A stretch of DNA of 64,000 nucleotides from Streptomyces sp. cf386 (GTDB lineage Bacteria > Actinomycetota > Actinomycetes > Streptomycetales > Streptomycetaceae): positions 686,387-750,386 of the forward strand of contig NZ_FNHV01000001.1 in assembly GCF_900103585.1 (NCBI RefSeq), given 5' to 3'. A program made the position numbers and the translations under genes. The notes under the pieces are model-generated. The model had not been told where the DNA came from and made no database searches. It saw only the letters and a program-made list of their open reading frames with translations. This document shows, in pieces, positions 30,719-37,717 of the stretch (within the stretch, counting starts at the first letter, position 1; each line of letters starts with the position of its first letter).

Positions 30719-31159
30719 CTACTCGCGGGCGCGGATGTGGGCGAGGGCGCCGTTCGCGAGGCTGGCGGCGGTGGCCAGGAGCTGGGCGACCGAGGACACG
30801 TACTCCTCGTCGCTGGACTCCAGGGCGCCCCGGAACAGGGCGATCGCGGTGTCCTTGTCGTCGTTGGCGTACGCGACGATGAACCGGGTGGCGAACACCT
30901 CGGCCGGGTCGGGGGACTTGCCGGGCAGCATCTGCATGGCCCACATGCCGCCCTGGGAGGCGTCAGGGGCCTGGTCGCCGTAGAACTTGACCAGGGCGGC
31001 CTTGCCGACCTCGGCGAAGGCGCAGCACGCGCCGTACACGTTGTGCCAGGTGCCGTTCTGGCCGATCTCCACCATGGCGTCGCTGGCGCCCGCGGCGTTG
31101 CCGTCCAGGGCGCAGCCGATGGCCCGCATGGTCAGCTCGTACAGGCGGTCGTGGTCCAT
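30719..31159 (-). CDS. Conserved hypothetical early protein (146 aa)
   Basis: 146 residues from ATG 31159, overlapping the preceding stop as TGATG. Helical, Ala-rich: LYELTMRAIGCALDGNAAGA, GACCAFAEVGKAALVKFYGD, SVAQLLATAASLANGALAHI. The helix spacing suggests a single globular helical domain; I recognise no family. It is followed by a hairpin and ends this part of the operon. Confidence 0.65.
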   Translation of the reverse strand: MDHDRLYELTMRAIGCALDGNAAGASDAMVEIGQNGTWHNVYGACCAFAEVGKAALVKFYGDQAPDASQGGMWAMQMLPGKSPDPAEVFATRFIVAYANDDKDTAIALFRGALESSDEEYVSSVAQLLATAASLANGALAHIRARE

Positions 31160-31377
31160 CAGCGGTCCGCCGATCCGAAGCGCGTGCGCGTGCCGCCACG
31201 GGGCCGGAGCTTGACGCCAGCCTCCAGGAGCAGGTCGCGGGTGCTGCCGTACGAGCGGCCGATCTGCCGGGCCGTGGACTGGATCGTGCAGCCCTGGACG
31301 TACAACTCGGCGGCGCGGTCGGCGACTTCCTTGCGCTGGGTGCCCTTGAGGACCGGGGCGCGGTTGGCGGTCGTCAT
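31159..31377 (-). CDS. Small helix-turn-helix protein (72 aa)
   Basis: 72 residues. The core ELYVQGCTIQSTARQIGRSY then GSTRDLLLEAGVKLRPRG is a resolvase/Hin-type HTH (compare ...G.si..iA..lG.s..TV...L). The basic C-terminus (GGTRTRFGSADR) could contact DNA. No catalytic domain is attached, so it is a DNA-binding regulator or helper. Coupled to the HU gene by ATGA. Confidence 0.7.
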   Translation of the reverse strand: MTTANRAPVLKGTQRKEVADRAAELYVQGCTIQSTARQIGRSYGSTRDLLLEAGVKLRPRGGTRTRFGSADR

Positions 31378-31739
31378 CGAGCACCCCCGGACGTGCGGCG
31401 GTGGCGCTTGGTGATGACCGCGGCGTCCGGGTCGTTGGCCTTCACGGCGGCCTGGAGCTGTGGTGAGACGCGGAAGCGGAGCTTCGCGCCGGCCTCCACG
31501 ACCACCGGGTCGCCGGTCTGCGGGTTCCACGCCATGCGGGACGGGAGGTTCTTCGGCGCCCAGGTCCCGAAGTTGGTGACTGTGACGGTGTGGCCGGCGG
31601 CGACGGTGCGGGCGATCGTGTCGAGCACCGCGGCGACGGCCTGGTGGCCGTCGTCGATGCTGACGCCGAGCGTGGCGGCGACGACCTCGCCGAGCGCGGT
31701 CTTGTTGAGGGGCCCGACGGGGCGGACTTGTCGGCTCAT
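31374..31739 (-). CDS. HU-family DNA-binding protein
   Basis: 121 residues. LNKTALGEVVAATLGVSIDD, VLDTIARTVAAGHTVTVTNF and GTWAPKNLPSRMAWNPQTGD with the following PVVVEAG...LRFRVS are the complete HU/IHF fold; the proline-containing arm that intercalates DNA lies in the NPQTGDPV region. The C-terminus is a short basic tail (KRHRRTSGGAR). Phage HU proteins help recombination, replication or packaging by bending DNA. Confidence 0.9.
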   Translation of the reverse strand: MSRQVRPVGPLNKTALGEVVAATLGVSIDDGHQAVAAVLDTIARTVAAGHTVTVTNFGTWAPKNLPSRMAWNPQTGDPVVVEAGAKLRFRVSPQLQAAVKANDPDAAVITKRHRRTSGGAR

Positions 31740-31957
31740 TTGGAGTTTCCGATCTGGTAGGCGTCGGTCGCTTCGGCGGCCTGTTGGGCGATGGCGTGTT
31801 CGGCGCAGAGCTTGTGCGCGGGCTTCCGCTTGGAGTCGCGCATCTGGGTCGGCTTGCCGCAGTAGCGGCAGGGCTTCTCGGTCCAGGACCAGTGGTCTGG
31901 GGAGCGCCAGTCGAGGAGCGGCAGCTCCAGGCCGCCGCTCCCCTCCTGGCCGGTCAC
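31736..31957 (-). CDS. Small zinc-finger protein (73 aa)
   Basis: 73 residues. WTEKPCRYCGKPTQMRDSKR then KPAHKLCAEH gives a CxxC...CxxH zinc knuckle. Flanks are short and charged. Overlaps both neighbours by 4 bp. Likely a small nucleic-acid-binding or protein-binding factor of the early operon; no family name known. Confidence 0.65.
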   Translation of the reverse strand: MTGQEGSGGLELPLLDWRSPDHWSWTEKPCRYCGKPTQMRDSKRKPAHKLCAEHAIAQQAAEATDAYQIGNSK

Positions 31958-32409
31958 CTCAGGACCTTCGTGGTGCCGGTGCGCCGCAGCCGGTTGTCAG
32001 CGGCGGTGTTCGCGGCCCGGCACGCGTCGTCGATCGGCTCCCCGTTCTTTACGTGCCGCTGGTAGGCGGACCGGGTGCCGCACTTGGCGGGCTTCCGGCC
32101 CGTGCGCGGCTTCGGGGGCGCCTGGAGCAGTTCCTTGGCCTGCCAACGCAGCGACTCGGCGGCCAGCTCGGTGCGCTCGGCGGGGGTGAGCCCGCCGTAG
32201 ATGCCGTACCGGCAGCCGTCCTCCGCGCGGAGGCCTTCGGCGAGGCACTCCTCACGGACCGGGCACCGCTTGCAGATCCGCTTGACGTACGCGACGTTGG
32301 CCGCGGCCTCGGAGAAGAACAGCTCCAAGTCGTAGCCGCGGCAGGCGGCGCGGTCAGCCCAGCTGAGCCCGTTGGGCAGCGTGTCCGGGTGCTGGCGCGA
32401 GGCGCTCAC
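31954..32409 (-). CDS. WhiB-family transcriptional regulator (second copy)
   Basis: 151 residues. WhiB domain at about 15-80 with cluster Cys 23, 46, 49 and 55 (CKRCPVREEC) and the turn YGIYGGLT. The C-terminal 50 residues contain CGTRSAYQRHVKNGEPIDDA and CRAANTAADNRL, a motif (CGT..AY.RH...GE..D..C) seen as a separate domain in many actinophage proteins. WhiB proteins of phages such as TM4 can interfere with host WhiB function and septation. This one is distinct from the WhiB-Lsr2 fusion at 27715-28518. Confidence 0.88.
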   Translation of the reverse strand: MSASRQHPDTLPNGLSWADRAACRGYDLELFFSEAAANVAYVKRICKRCPVREECLAEGLRAEDGCRYGIYGGLTPAERTELAAESLRWQAKELLQAPPKPRTGRKPAKCGTRSAYQRHVKNGEPIDDACRAANTAADNRLRRTGTTKVLR

Positions 32410-32702
32410 GAGTCCCCCTCAGGCCGGGTGGTGGTGAAGCAGTGGCCGCAGGTGTGCGAGCCGTCGGGGTGCAGCACGGACGGCATCTCGCCGTCGCACG
32501 GGCCGGAGCAGGGCCGCCACGCCTGCGTGAGGACGCCGCAGGGCGGCACGTCCGTCACGGTCGGCGTCGTGTACCAGGAGCGGGGGCCGAGGAGATCGTC
32601 AAGCGGGACCTCGATGCGCTCCGGCACCGACCCCGCCCGGGGCCCACGGTGAACGCCCCTCGGCGGCAGGACCCGATCGAGGAGCTTGTGCAGCGGGCTC
32701 AT
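32406..32702 (-). CDS. Cys-rich early protein (98 aa)
   Basis: 98 residues from ATG 32702 (ATGA overlap). Begins MSPLHKLLDRVLPPRGVHRG; the C-terminal half has VPPCGVLTQAWRPCSGPCDG and SHTCGHCFTTTRP, six Cys and His in a spacing suited to one zinc ribbon. Function unknown. Confidence 0.65.
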   Translation of the reverse strand: MSPLHKLLDRVLPPRGVHRGPRAGSVPERIEVPLDDLLGPRSWYTTPTVTDVPPCGVLTQAWRPCSGPCDGEMPSVLHPDGSHTCGHCFTTTRPEGDS

Positions 32703-33031
32703 GCGCCGGCCTCCGATCCTTCGCGGAGGTCGCGCAGCTCGGCGGCCATCGCCTCGTTCGCGGCCTGGAGCGGGAGGATCTGCTCGTCGAGGAAGCGGCG
32801 GGCCCGCTCGGCGAGGTCGAGGCGGCGGCGCAGCTCGGCGTCGCCCTGCGGGGGCTGCGGCTCGCGCACCGGTGTGGTCGGGTGCCAGTCGTCGCGGCGG
32901 GTCAGTTTCTCGGCCTGCCGGGTGACGGTGGTCAGCCGCTCGGCGGCGAGGTTGACGGCCTGGTCCCGCTCGGCGATGACGCGCTGGTACGCGGCCTGGA
33001 GTGCGTTGTACGTGCTGCGGCGGACGAACAT
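32699..33031 (-). CDS. Coiled-coil early protein (110 aa)
   Basis: 110 residues from ATG 33031 (TGATG overlap with the ERF gene stop). Starts MFVRRSTYNALQAAYQRVIA, then two helical coiled-coil segments (about 10-45 and 65-105) separated by a Pro-rich linker. The FVRRSTY.AL start is frequent in small actinophage coiled-coil proteins. No enzymatic motif. Confidence 0.65.
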   Translation of the reverse strand: MFVRRSTYNALQAAYQRVIAERDQAVNLAAERLTTVTRQAEKLTRRDDWHPTTPVREPQPPQGDAELRRRLDLAERARRFLDEQILPLQAANEAMAAELRDLREGSEAGA

Positions 33032-33846
33032 CACGCCTCACCGCCCTGCTGGCGGGGCGCCTGACGCTCCTGGTAGTGCCGCCTGCCGAGCGCGTCGAGG
33101 GTCTCCTCGTCGCCGTTCTCGTTCTGCACCAGGACGTGAAGCATGCGGGCGTTGCCCAGTTCGTAACTGATCTGCTCCAGGCGGCCGAGCGACGTGTCCG
33201 GGTTGACGATCTCGTCCCGGTAGTCCTTCGCCGACCGGACGGGGGCGTCACCCCGCTCCACCTGGGCGGCCTCGGGCTCCGGGTCGCCGGTCGGGATCAT
33301 CCCGGTGTTGAACAGCAGCGCCCGCAGCGCTAGGGACTGCGCCTTCGCGGTGCCCTTGTCGCCCGAGTCGAGGGACTCGCCGGCCGATTTGAGCAGCGGC
33401 AGGCTGTCACCCTTCGGGCCGAGGACCTGCCACGTCACGACGACCGTGCACTCCCGCATCGGGTTGCCCCGGCTGGACTTGGTGTCGCGATACGACGTCT
33501 CCATGTCGACGGCCATCACGGTGATGCCGTGCCGGAGCGTGGCGGGACCGAAGGCGTTGAGGGCAGCCTCGATGCCACGGAACCGGTACTTCTCCTTCTG
33601 CCGACCGCTCTTCTGGTCGTACTCCATGTGCCGGTCGCTCTTGGCGACGGCCCGCACGTCGTTGCGGACGCGCAGCCACGCGATGTGCACCGGCACCATG
33701 GCGGGGGCCGGATACTCCTCGCTCGCCTCGAAGTCGAGGTCCGGCAGCCGCTCGCCAGCGGCCGGCGGGGCGTACTCGGTGGCGGCCGGGGCCGCGGGCT
33801 GGTCGCCGATGGCGTGCTGCTCGGCGCGCTCGGTCAGGGACGTCAT
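33031..33846 (-). CDS. ERF-family single-strand annealing protein
   Basis: 271 residues from ATG 33846 (ATGA overlap with the exonuclease gene). The ERF core lies at about 50-185: YRFRGIEAALNAFGPATLRH, CTVVVTWQVLGPKGDSLPLL, and the signature SGDKGTAKAQSLALRALLFN. ERF proteins bind single-stranded DNA and promote annealing, forming with the neighbouring exonuclease a lambda-Red-like recombination pair. The C-terminal 80 residues are a charged extension. Confidence 0.9.
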   Translation of the reverse strand: MTSLTERAEQHAIGDQPAAPAATEYAPPAAGERLPDLDFEASEEYPAPAMVPVHIAWLRVRNDVRAVAKSDRHMEYDQKSGRQKEKYRFRGIEAALNAFGPATLRHGITVMAVDMETSYRDTKSSRGNPMRECTVVVTWQVLGPKGDSLPLLKSAGESLDSGDKGTAKAQSLALRALLFNTGMIPTGDPEPEAAQVERGDAPVRSAKDYRDEIVNPDTSLGRLEQISYELGNARMLHVLVQNENGDEETLDALGRRHYQERQAPRQQGGEA

Positions 33847-34892
33847 GCGGTGAACTCCTCGCGCACGGGCTTGGGGATGGCGATGCGGTCGTGGGGCTTG
33901 TCCTCCACGCACGCGCGGTAGGCCTCGGGGAACTCCTCGGCGAGGCGCGCCAGATCAGGCGTCTTACGGAACGACTGCTCGATCGAGAAGAAGGGCCGGT
34001 CGTGCCGTACGGCGGCCTGGGCGCTGCCGAGGGAGCCGAGCAACTTGGCCTTGGCCGCCGCCTTCCGGCGCTTGCCCTGGCTCTCCAGGGCGGCGGCCTC
34101 CATGTACTCGGACATGGCGTCGACGGCGTCCAGGTCGCGGTCCAGGACCGTCACGCCCTGGCGGTCGGGGTGGAGGCGGTCGTACAGCTCGATCAGCGCG
34201 TCCGGCGGCTCCTCGCCGGACAGAGCCGGGGCCCGGCCGGGAACGATGTGGTCGTGCCACAGGCGGGACGCTTCGGCGTGCAGGAACGCGACGAGCTTCA
34301 CGTGCTCTTCGCGGCGCACGGTGTACTGCCGGTAGTCCTGGCCCCCGATCAGGCACACCACGTGGATGTGGTCCAGGCCGGTGACGAGGATCTGCCACAG
34401 CACCTGGGCGAGGACGTCGTCCGGCGGACCCTGATTCCAGAGCTTCGCGACGAACGCGTTGCGGGTCTTCACCTCCAGCGCGCACAGCGACCTCTGCGAC
34501 CGGTCCAGCGGGCACTCGGTGCACAGCCGGTCCAGGGTGCACATCTGCCAGCGCTCGTCGGCGTTCGCGATCAGCCCGACCGGTTCGACGACGGTCCGGT
34601 TGCGGCGGGCCCAGTCGCGGGCGAGGGGCTCCTCGAAGAGCACGCCGAAGTGGGCGGCCTCGCTGAACTCGTCGTCGTGCGGGAGGCGTCCGCGCTTGTC
34701 GTGGAAGACGTGCAGCGGGGTCTTGAAACCGCTGAGGTTCATCACGGCGGGCAGGTCGCTGGAGCCGATGCCCTGGCGGCGGGCGTCCAACCACACGTCA
34801 CGCGCGGCGGTGTGGTGCAGGAGGAGCCGGCCGGTCGGGGTGACCGGGCCGGCGGCCGGGGACTGCTCCCCGGCCTGCACGGTCGTCGTCAT
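33843..34892 (-). CDS. YqaJ-family viral exonuclease
   Basis: 349 residues. The N-terminal nuclease domain shows GIGSSDLPAVMNLSGFKTPL, then AAHFGVLFEEPLARDWARRN, TLDRLC (acidic metal ligand) and CALEVKTRN (the ExK motif), in the order of YqaJ/lambda-exo family 5'-3' exonucleases. A Cys group (CTLDRLCTEC) lies between the motifs. The C-terminal third is helical. It would resect double-stranded ends for the ERF partner, whose gene overlaps by 4 bp. Confidence 0.9.
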   Translation of the reverse strand: MTTTVQAGEQSPAAGPVTPTGRLLLHHTAARDVWLDARRQGIGSSDLPAVMNLSGFKTPLHVFHDKRGRLPHDDEFSEAAHFGVLFEEPLARDWARRNRTVVEPVGLIANADERWQMCTLDRLCTECPLDRSQRSLCALEVKTRNAFVAKLWNQGPPDDVLAQVLWQILVTGLDHIHVVCLIGGQDYRQYTVRREEHVKLVAFLHAEASRLWHDHIVPGRAPALSGEEPPDALIELYDRLHPDRQGVTVLDRDLDAVDAMSEYMEAAALESQGKRRKAAAKAKLLGSLGSAQAAVRHDRPFFSIEQSFRKTPDLARLAEEFPEAYRACVEDKPHDRIAIPKPVREEFTA

Positions 34893-35410
34893 TCGTCGGC
34901 CTCCGGGTCATACTCGGAGGCGACCGTCACCGGCGTCACGACGTAGCCGGTCATGGACTCCTCGTCGGGCCCCTCGACCACCGACAGCTCTTCGGGGCTG
35001 AGCGGGTCCGAGTCGTCCGGGGTCCAGGTGAAGGTGAGAGCCGTGCCCTTCGACCACGTGCGGCGTTCCTCTGCCTCGCACTGCGCTCGCGCGGCCGCCC
35101 GGTTCGTGTACAGGCCCATGGGGATCGATTCGTGCGACGCCCGGTAGACGATCGGTACGGCCTCGCCCGGCTGCATGGGCGTCCCGACGGTGACCTGCTG
35201 GAGCAGGTACAAGGCGCCGAGAGCTGCGGTTCCGGGGTCGTCGAGGTCGTGGCAGAGGGCGGCGAGGACGGCGCGCGCCTCCACAGCGGCCTGCTCCAAC
35301 TGGGCCCGGTCAGCGTCGTACTCCGCGAGCAGCCGGGCGGCCGATACCTGCGGGTCGGTGTCGCGCCGGTAGTACCGGGCCAACGCCAGCTCGATCACAT
35401 GGCGGCTCAT
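34889..35410 (-). CDS. Conserved actinophage early protein (173 aa)
   Basis: 173 residues. N-terminal coiled coil (LLAEYDADRAQLEQAAVEAR), then a beta-rich segment YRASHESIPMGLYTNRAAAR with FTWTPDDSDPLSPEELSVV and an acidic end. The LYTNRAAARAQCEA...W...D segment recurs in Streptomyces phages as an uncharacterised domain. Coupled on both sides by 4-bp overlaps in the recombination operon. Confidence 0.65.
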   Translation of the reverse strand: MSRHVIELALARYYRRDTDPQVSAARLLAEYDADRAQLEQAAVEARAVLAALCHDLDDPGTAALGALYLLQQVTVGTPMQPGEAVPIVYRASHESIPMGLYTNRAAARAQCEAEERRTWSKGTALTFTWTPDDSDPLSPEELSVVEGPDEESMTGYVVTPVTVASEYDPEADE

Positions 35411-35874
35411 CGCTGCACCTCCGGGAGGTCCCGGCCGACGCGGTAGCCGTGGTGCAGGGGGCTGTCGTGCGGGTCCTCCAGGGCGGCGCGCTGCCCGGCG
35501 ACGAGCTCACGCAGCCCCCGCACGCGAGGCGTCACGTCCGCGGCCTTCTCGGTCAGCGCGTACGCGATGGGGTCCTCGTCAACCGGGTGGTCCTTCGCAG
35601 CGAGCTGCTGCTCCAGCTCGGCGACGCGGTCCCGCAGCGCGTTCTCGACCTTCATCCGCTCGCCGCGCTCCAGCACCAGCTGAGCGACTGTGGCCGCAGC
35701 CTCGGTGTACTTCGCCCGCAGCTGCTCCGTGTCGGCGGCGGTCTCCGGTGACTGGAGCAGCTGCGCCGACTCCAACGCGAACGCGGCCTGCGACGCGAGG
35801 TCGTACGACGGGCCATGCAGCCACGCGGCCTCGATCACCTTCTTCGCCGCGAGGGCGAGGGGCGAGATCGTCAT
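35407..35874 (-). CDS. Coiled-coil early protein (155 aa)
   Basis: 155 residues, mainly helical. Hydrophobic/charged N-terminus (LALAAKKVIEAAWLHGPSYD) and a long coiled coil (about 48-95: EQLRAKYTEAAATVAQLVLE, RMKVENALRDRVAELEQQLA). C-terminus SPLHHGYRVGRDLPEVQR. No family recognised; part of the overlapping early operon. Confidence 0.65.
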   Translation of the reverse strand: MTISPLALAAKKVIEAAWLHGPSYDLASQAAFALESAQLLQSPETAADTEQLRAKYTEAAATVAQLVLERGERMKVENALRDRVAELEQQLAAKDHPVDEDPIAYALTEKAADVTPRVRGLRELVAGQRAALEDPHDSPLHHGYRVGRDLPEVQR

Positions 35875-36236
35875 GCCGACACCGCCTCAGCGGCCTCAGC
35901 CGACGCGTCGGCCGGGAACAGCGTCCACGCCTCGACGTGCACGCCGCTGATCTCGCGCGTCGCCTCGATGTAGACCGAGCCGTCCTCCCGGGTCTCCATG
36001 GACTCGGTCAGCATCTGGCCGTCCCGGAACTGCCGCAGGCCCGCCACGTCCCGGTGGAAGTAGAAGCGGAGCTCCGGCTCGTTCGGCGCGAACGCAGGGA
36101 CCTTGACGTCGAAGTTCGTCGGCAACAGGCCCGTCTCGCTCATGATCTGCTCGGCCAGCGACAGAGCCTTCATGTAGTTCCGGCGCCGGACGCTCACACC
36201 GTTCTCGGCAGGCGTTTCGGTAATCTCTGTGGTCAC
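35871..36236 (-). CDS. Conserved phage early protein (121 aa)
   Basis: 121 residues from GTG 36236 (AGAGGTCACC leader). The middle RRRNYMKALSLAEQIMSETG and FYFHRDVAGLRQFRDGQMLT suggest an alpha/beta domain; the end is Ala/Glu-rich. First gene of a run of overlapping genes that leads into the recombination pair. No family recognised. Confidence 0.65.
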   Translation of the reverse strand: MTTEITETPAENGVSVRRRNYMKALSLAEQIMSETGLLPTNFDVKVPAFAPNEPELRFYFHRDVAGLRQFRDGQMLTESMETREDGSVYIEATREISGVHVEAWTLFPADASAEAAEAVSA

Positions 36237-36325
36237 GGTGACCTCTGCTTTCTCTGTGGTGGAGGCGCCGAGTCGCGGGGTCGTCGGGTCGCATCCGGCG
36301 GCCCTTCGGCGCGTTCAGGGGTGGA

Positions 36326-36442
36326 TCAGGCGCCGAGCGGGCGATCCCGCCGGCACTTCCGGCACTCCATGCGGTGCTTCGGGTTCCGGTGCTCACAGGT
36401 CGGGCACCGCCAGCCGAGGAGGCCTCGGCGGCGAGCCCGCAT
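36326..36442 (-). CDS. RanBP2-type zinc-ribbon peptide (38 aa)
   Basis: A 38-residue gene from ATG 36442, overlapping the previous stop (TGATG) and preceded by GGAGGG. WRCPTCEHRNPKHRMECRKC is the W-x-C-x2-C-x(n)-N-x(n)-C-x2-C pattern of RanBP2-like zinc fingers. Basic ends. Probably a nucleic-acid or ubiquitin-like binding knuckle; the function in phages is unknown. Downstream 36237-36325 holds no gene. Confidence 0.65.
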   Translation of the reverse strand: MRARRRGLLGWRCPTCEHRNPKHRMECRKCRRDRPLGA

Positions 36443-36648
36443 CAGGAGCCCTCCAGCAGGCGGACCAGCGACGCGGTGATGACGCGGTGCCGGCCGTCCA
36501 GCGGCAGGACCTTGACCGGGGCGTCGCCCCGCTTGATCAGGGCGTGCAGGTAGGTCTTGGAGATGCCGAGCGCGGTCGCCGCCGTCGGCACGCTGACCGT
36601 CGCGGGCCACGCTCGGATCTCGTCGAGGGTCGGGACTTCGGCGGCCAT
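36442..36648 (-). CDS. Excisionase-like helix-turn-helix protein (68 aa)
   Basis: 68 residues from ATG 36648, sharing one base with the repressor gene stop. ATALGISKTYLHALIKRGDA then PVKVLPLDGRHRVITASLV is the winged-helix of the MerR/excisionase superfamily (HTH plus a wing and a basic RHRV strand). Located beside the repressor and facing the integrase, it is the best candidate for Xis, which would direct the integrase to excise the prophage. It could instead be a Cro-like regulator. Confidence 0.7.
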   Translation of the reverse strand: MAAEVPTLDEIRAWPATVSVPTAATALGISKTYLHALIKRGDAPVKVLPLDGRHRVITASLVRLLEGS

Positions 36649-36884
36649 CAGGAGGCCTCCGCCTGGTCGTCGTTCTGCTGCGGGGGCATCAGGTCGGCGA
36701 TCTGGCAGCGGAGGGTCCTGGCGATGCGCATGAGGACTCTGGGCGATGCGTTGCGCTCTCCCCGTTCGAGCCATGTGACGTACGACGGGTGGATCCCGGC
36801 CCCAGCGGCCAGCTCGCGCTTGTTCAGGCCCGCCTCGATCCGTCGCCGTCTGAGGCGGTTCGGGTCTTGAGTGGGTGGTGACAT
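36648..36884 (-). CDS. XRE/Cro-CI type regulator, probably leaderless
   Basis: 78 residues. RRRRIEAGLNKRELAAGAGI then HPSYVTWLERGERNASPRVL is a clear XRE helix-turn-helix (about 12-65). It is the first gene of the leftward early operon and lacks any oligomerisation domain, which fits a Cro-like or excision control role rather than a full CI repressor. The start ATG 36884 lies only about 7 bases after a good -10 box, so the mRNA probably has no leader. Confidence 0.85.
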   Translation of the reverse strand: MSPPTQDPNRLRRRRIEAGLNKRELAAGAGIHPSYVTWLERGERNASPRVLMRIARTLRCQIADLMPPQQNDDQAEAS

Positions 36885-36890
36885 ACCTCA

Positions 36891-36918
36891 AGAGTAGATG
36901 AAAGTAGAAGCCAGTCAA
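36891..36918 (-). promoter_or_regulatory. Leftward early promoter
   Basis: On the minus strand: -35 TTGACT (36918-36913), 16-bp spacer, -10 TACTCT (36896-36891). Predicted start point is at or next to the ATG (36884) of the XRE gene. The region also has repeated AAGTAG words: AAAGTAGAA at 36901-36909 and 36933-36941, with AAGTAGTAAGTAG between them, likely repressor sites. Confidence 0.7.
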
Positions 36919-37005
36919 GTAGTAAGTAGCGGAAAGTAGAACCCCGTTTGTGAAGGAGTCGTGTGGAGGGGTTCACGGCTTGGGGCCCCGCCTCGACTCT
37001 GGGAC

Positions 37006-37035
37006 AGTTGACTGAAGTTGACGAAAGTTCACAGG
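37006..37035 (+). promoter_or_regulatory. Three tandem 10-bp repeats before the rightward repressor gene
   Basis: AGTTGACTGA, AGTTGACGAA and AGTTCACAGG directly in tandem, one helical turn each. Two of them contain a TTGAC -35 word (37008 and 37018). They lie 20-50 bp before the start of the 37055 gene and probably combine promoter and operator. Confidence 0.65.
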
Positions 37036-37054
37036 AGTAGAGAGGACTCAAGCC

Positions 37055-37588
37055 ATGAGCTCGCCCGAGCACGGCGCCCCCAAGCCGCCGCCCGAGGCAG
37101 ACCTCATCCGTCTCGCCCGGCAGGCGCGCGGCCTCAGTCCCGAAGAAGCCGCCGAGCGGACACCCGTCCGCATCAAGGGCTTCCGCTGGCGTCAGATCGA
37201 GAAGGGTTTCAAGGGCAAGGTCGGTGAATCCGACCCCGTGAAGGCGCTCCCCAAGACGCTGGCGCACATGGCGTACACGGTCGGCGTTACCCCTGGCAGG
37301 CTCGTTGAGGCCGGCCGGGAGGATGCGGCGCAGATCCTGCGCGAGATCCAGATCCAGAACGCCGGGCAGACGGCCAGCCTGCCCGACCCTCTGGACGCCC
37401 TGGACCCCGAGCGGCAGCGCATCATCGTCGACATGCTTGGCCAGCTCCCGGCGCGCGACCGCGGGCCCGCCCTGCGCAGGCTCGCCGAGCGTGTCGAGGC
37501 TGGCGAGCTCGACGAGAGGGGAGACCCCCCTCCCGAGCTGCCGATTGAGCATCCAGCAGAGGGGCGAGCTTCACGCACAGGTACCTAA
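37055..37588 (+). CDS. HTH regulator, candidate immunity repressor
   Basis: 177 residues. The N-terminal domain LIRLARQARGLSPEEAAERT then PVRIKGFRWRQIEKGF is an XRE-like HTH whose recognition segment is unusual (RIKGFRWRQIE). The middle (LPDPLDALDPERQRIIVDML and following) is a short helical segment seen in Streptomyces XRE proteins, and the end is Pro/Glu-rich. Divergent from the leftward XRE gene and followed by the integrase block, it is the best candidate for the lysogenic repressor. ATG 37055 follows AGAGGA. Confidence 0.75.
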   Translation: MSSPEHGAPKPPPEADLIRLARQARGLSPEEAAERTPVRIKGFRWRQIEKGFKGKVGESDPVKALPKTLAHMAYTVGVTPGRLVEAGREDAAQILREIQIQNAGQTASLPDPLDALDPERQRIIVDMLGQLPARDRGPALRRLAERVEAGELDERGDPPPELPIEHPAEGRASRTGT

Positions 37589-37654
37589 AAGTAACGTTTC
37601 GGCTACGAACCGCGTTCACCTGGTCACCAATGGTCAACTTCTGTCGCATCGTGT

Positions 37655-37690
37655 GTACCTCGCACAGAAGCGCCGACCTGTGCGAGGTAC
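37655..37690. promoter_or_regulatory. Perfect 13-bp inverted repeat upstream of the membrane protein gene
   Basis: Arms GTACCTCGCACAG and CTGTGCGAGGTAC with a 10-bp spacer (GAAGCGCCGA region), ending 27 bp before the ATG at 37718. No T-run follows, so an operator is more likely than a terminator. It is the longest perfect dyad in the lysogeny region. Confidence 0.6.
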
Positions 37691-37717
37691 CGAGACCCAC
37701 CTGCACAGGGGACGAGA

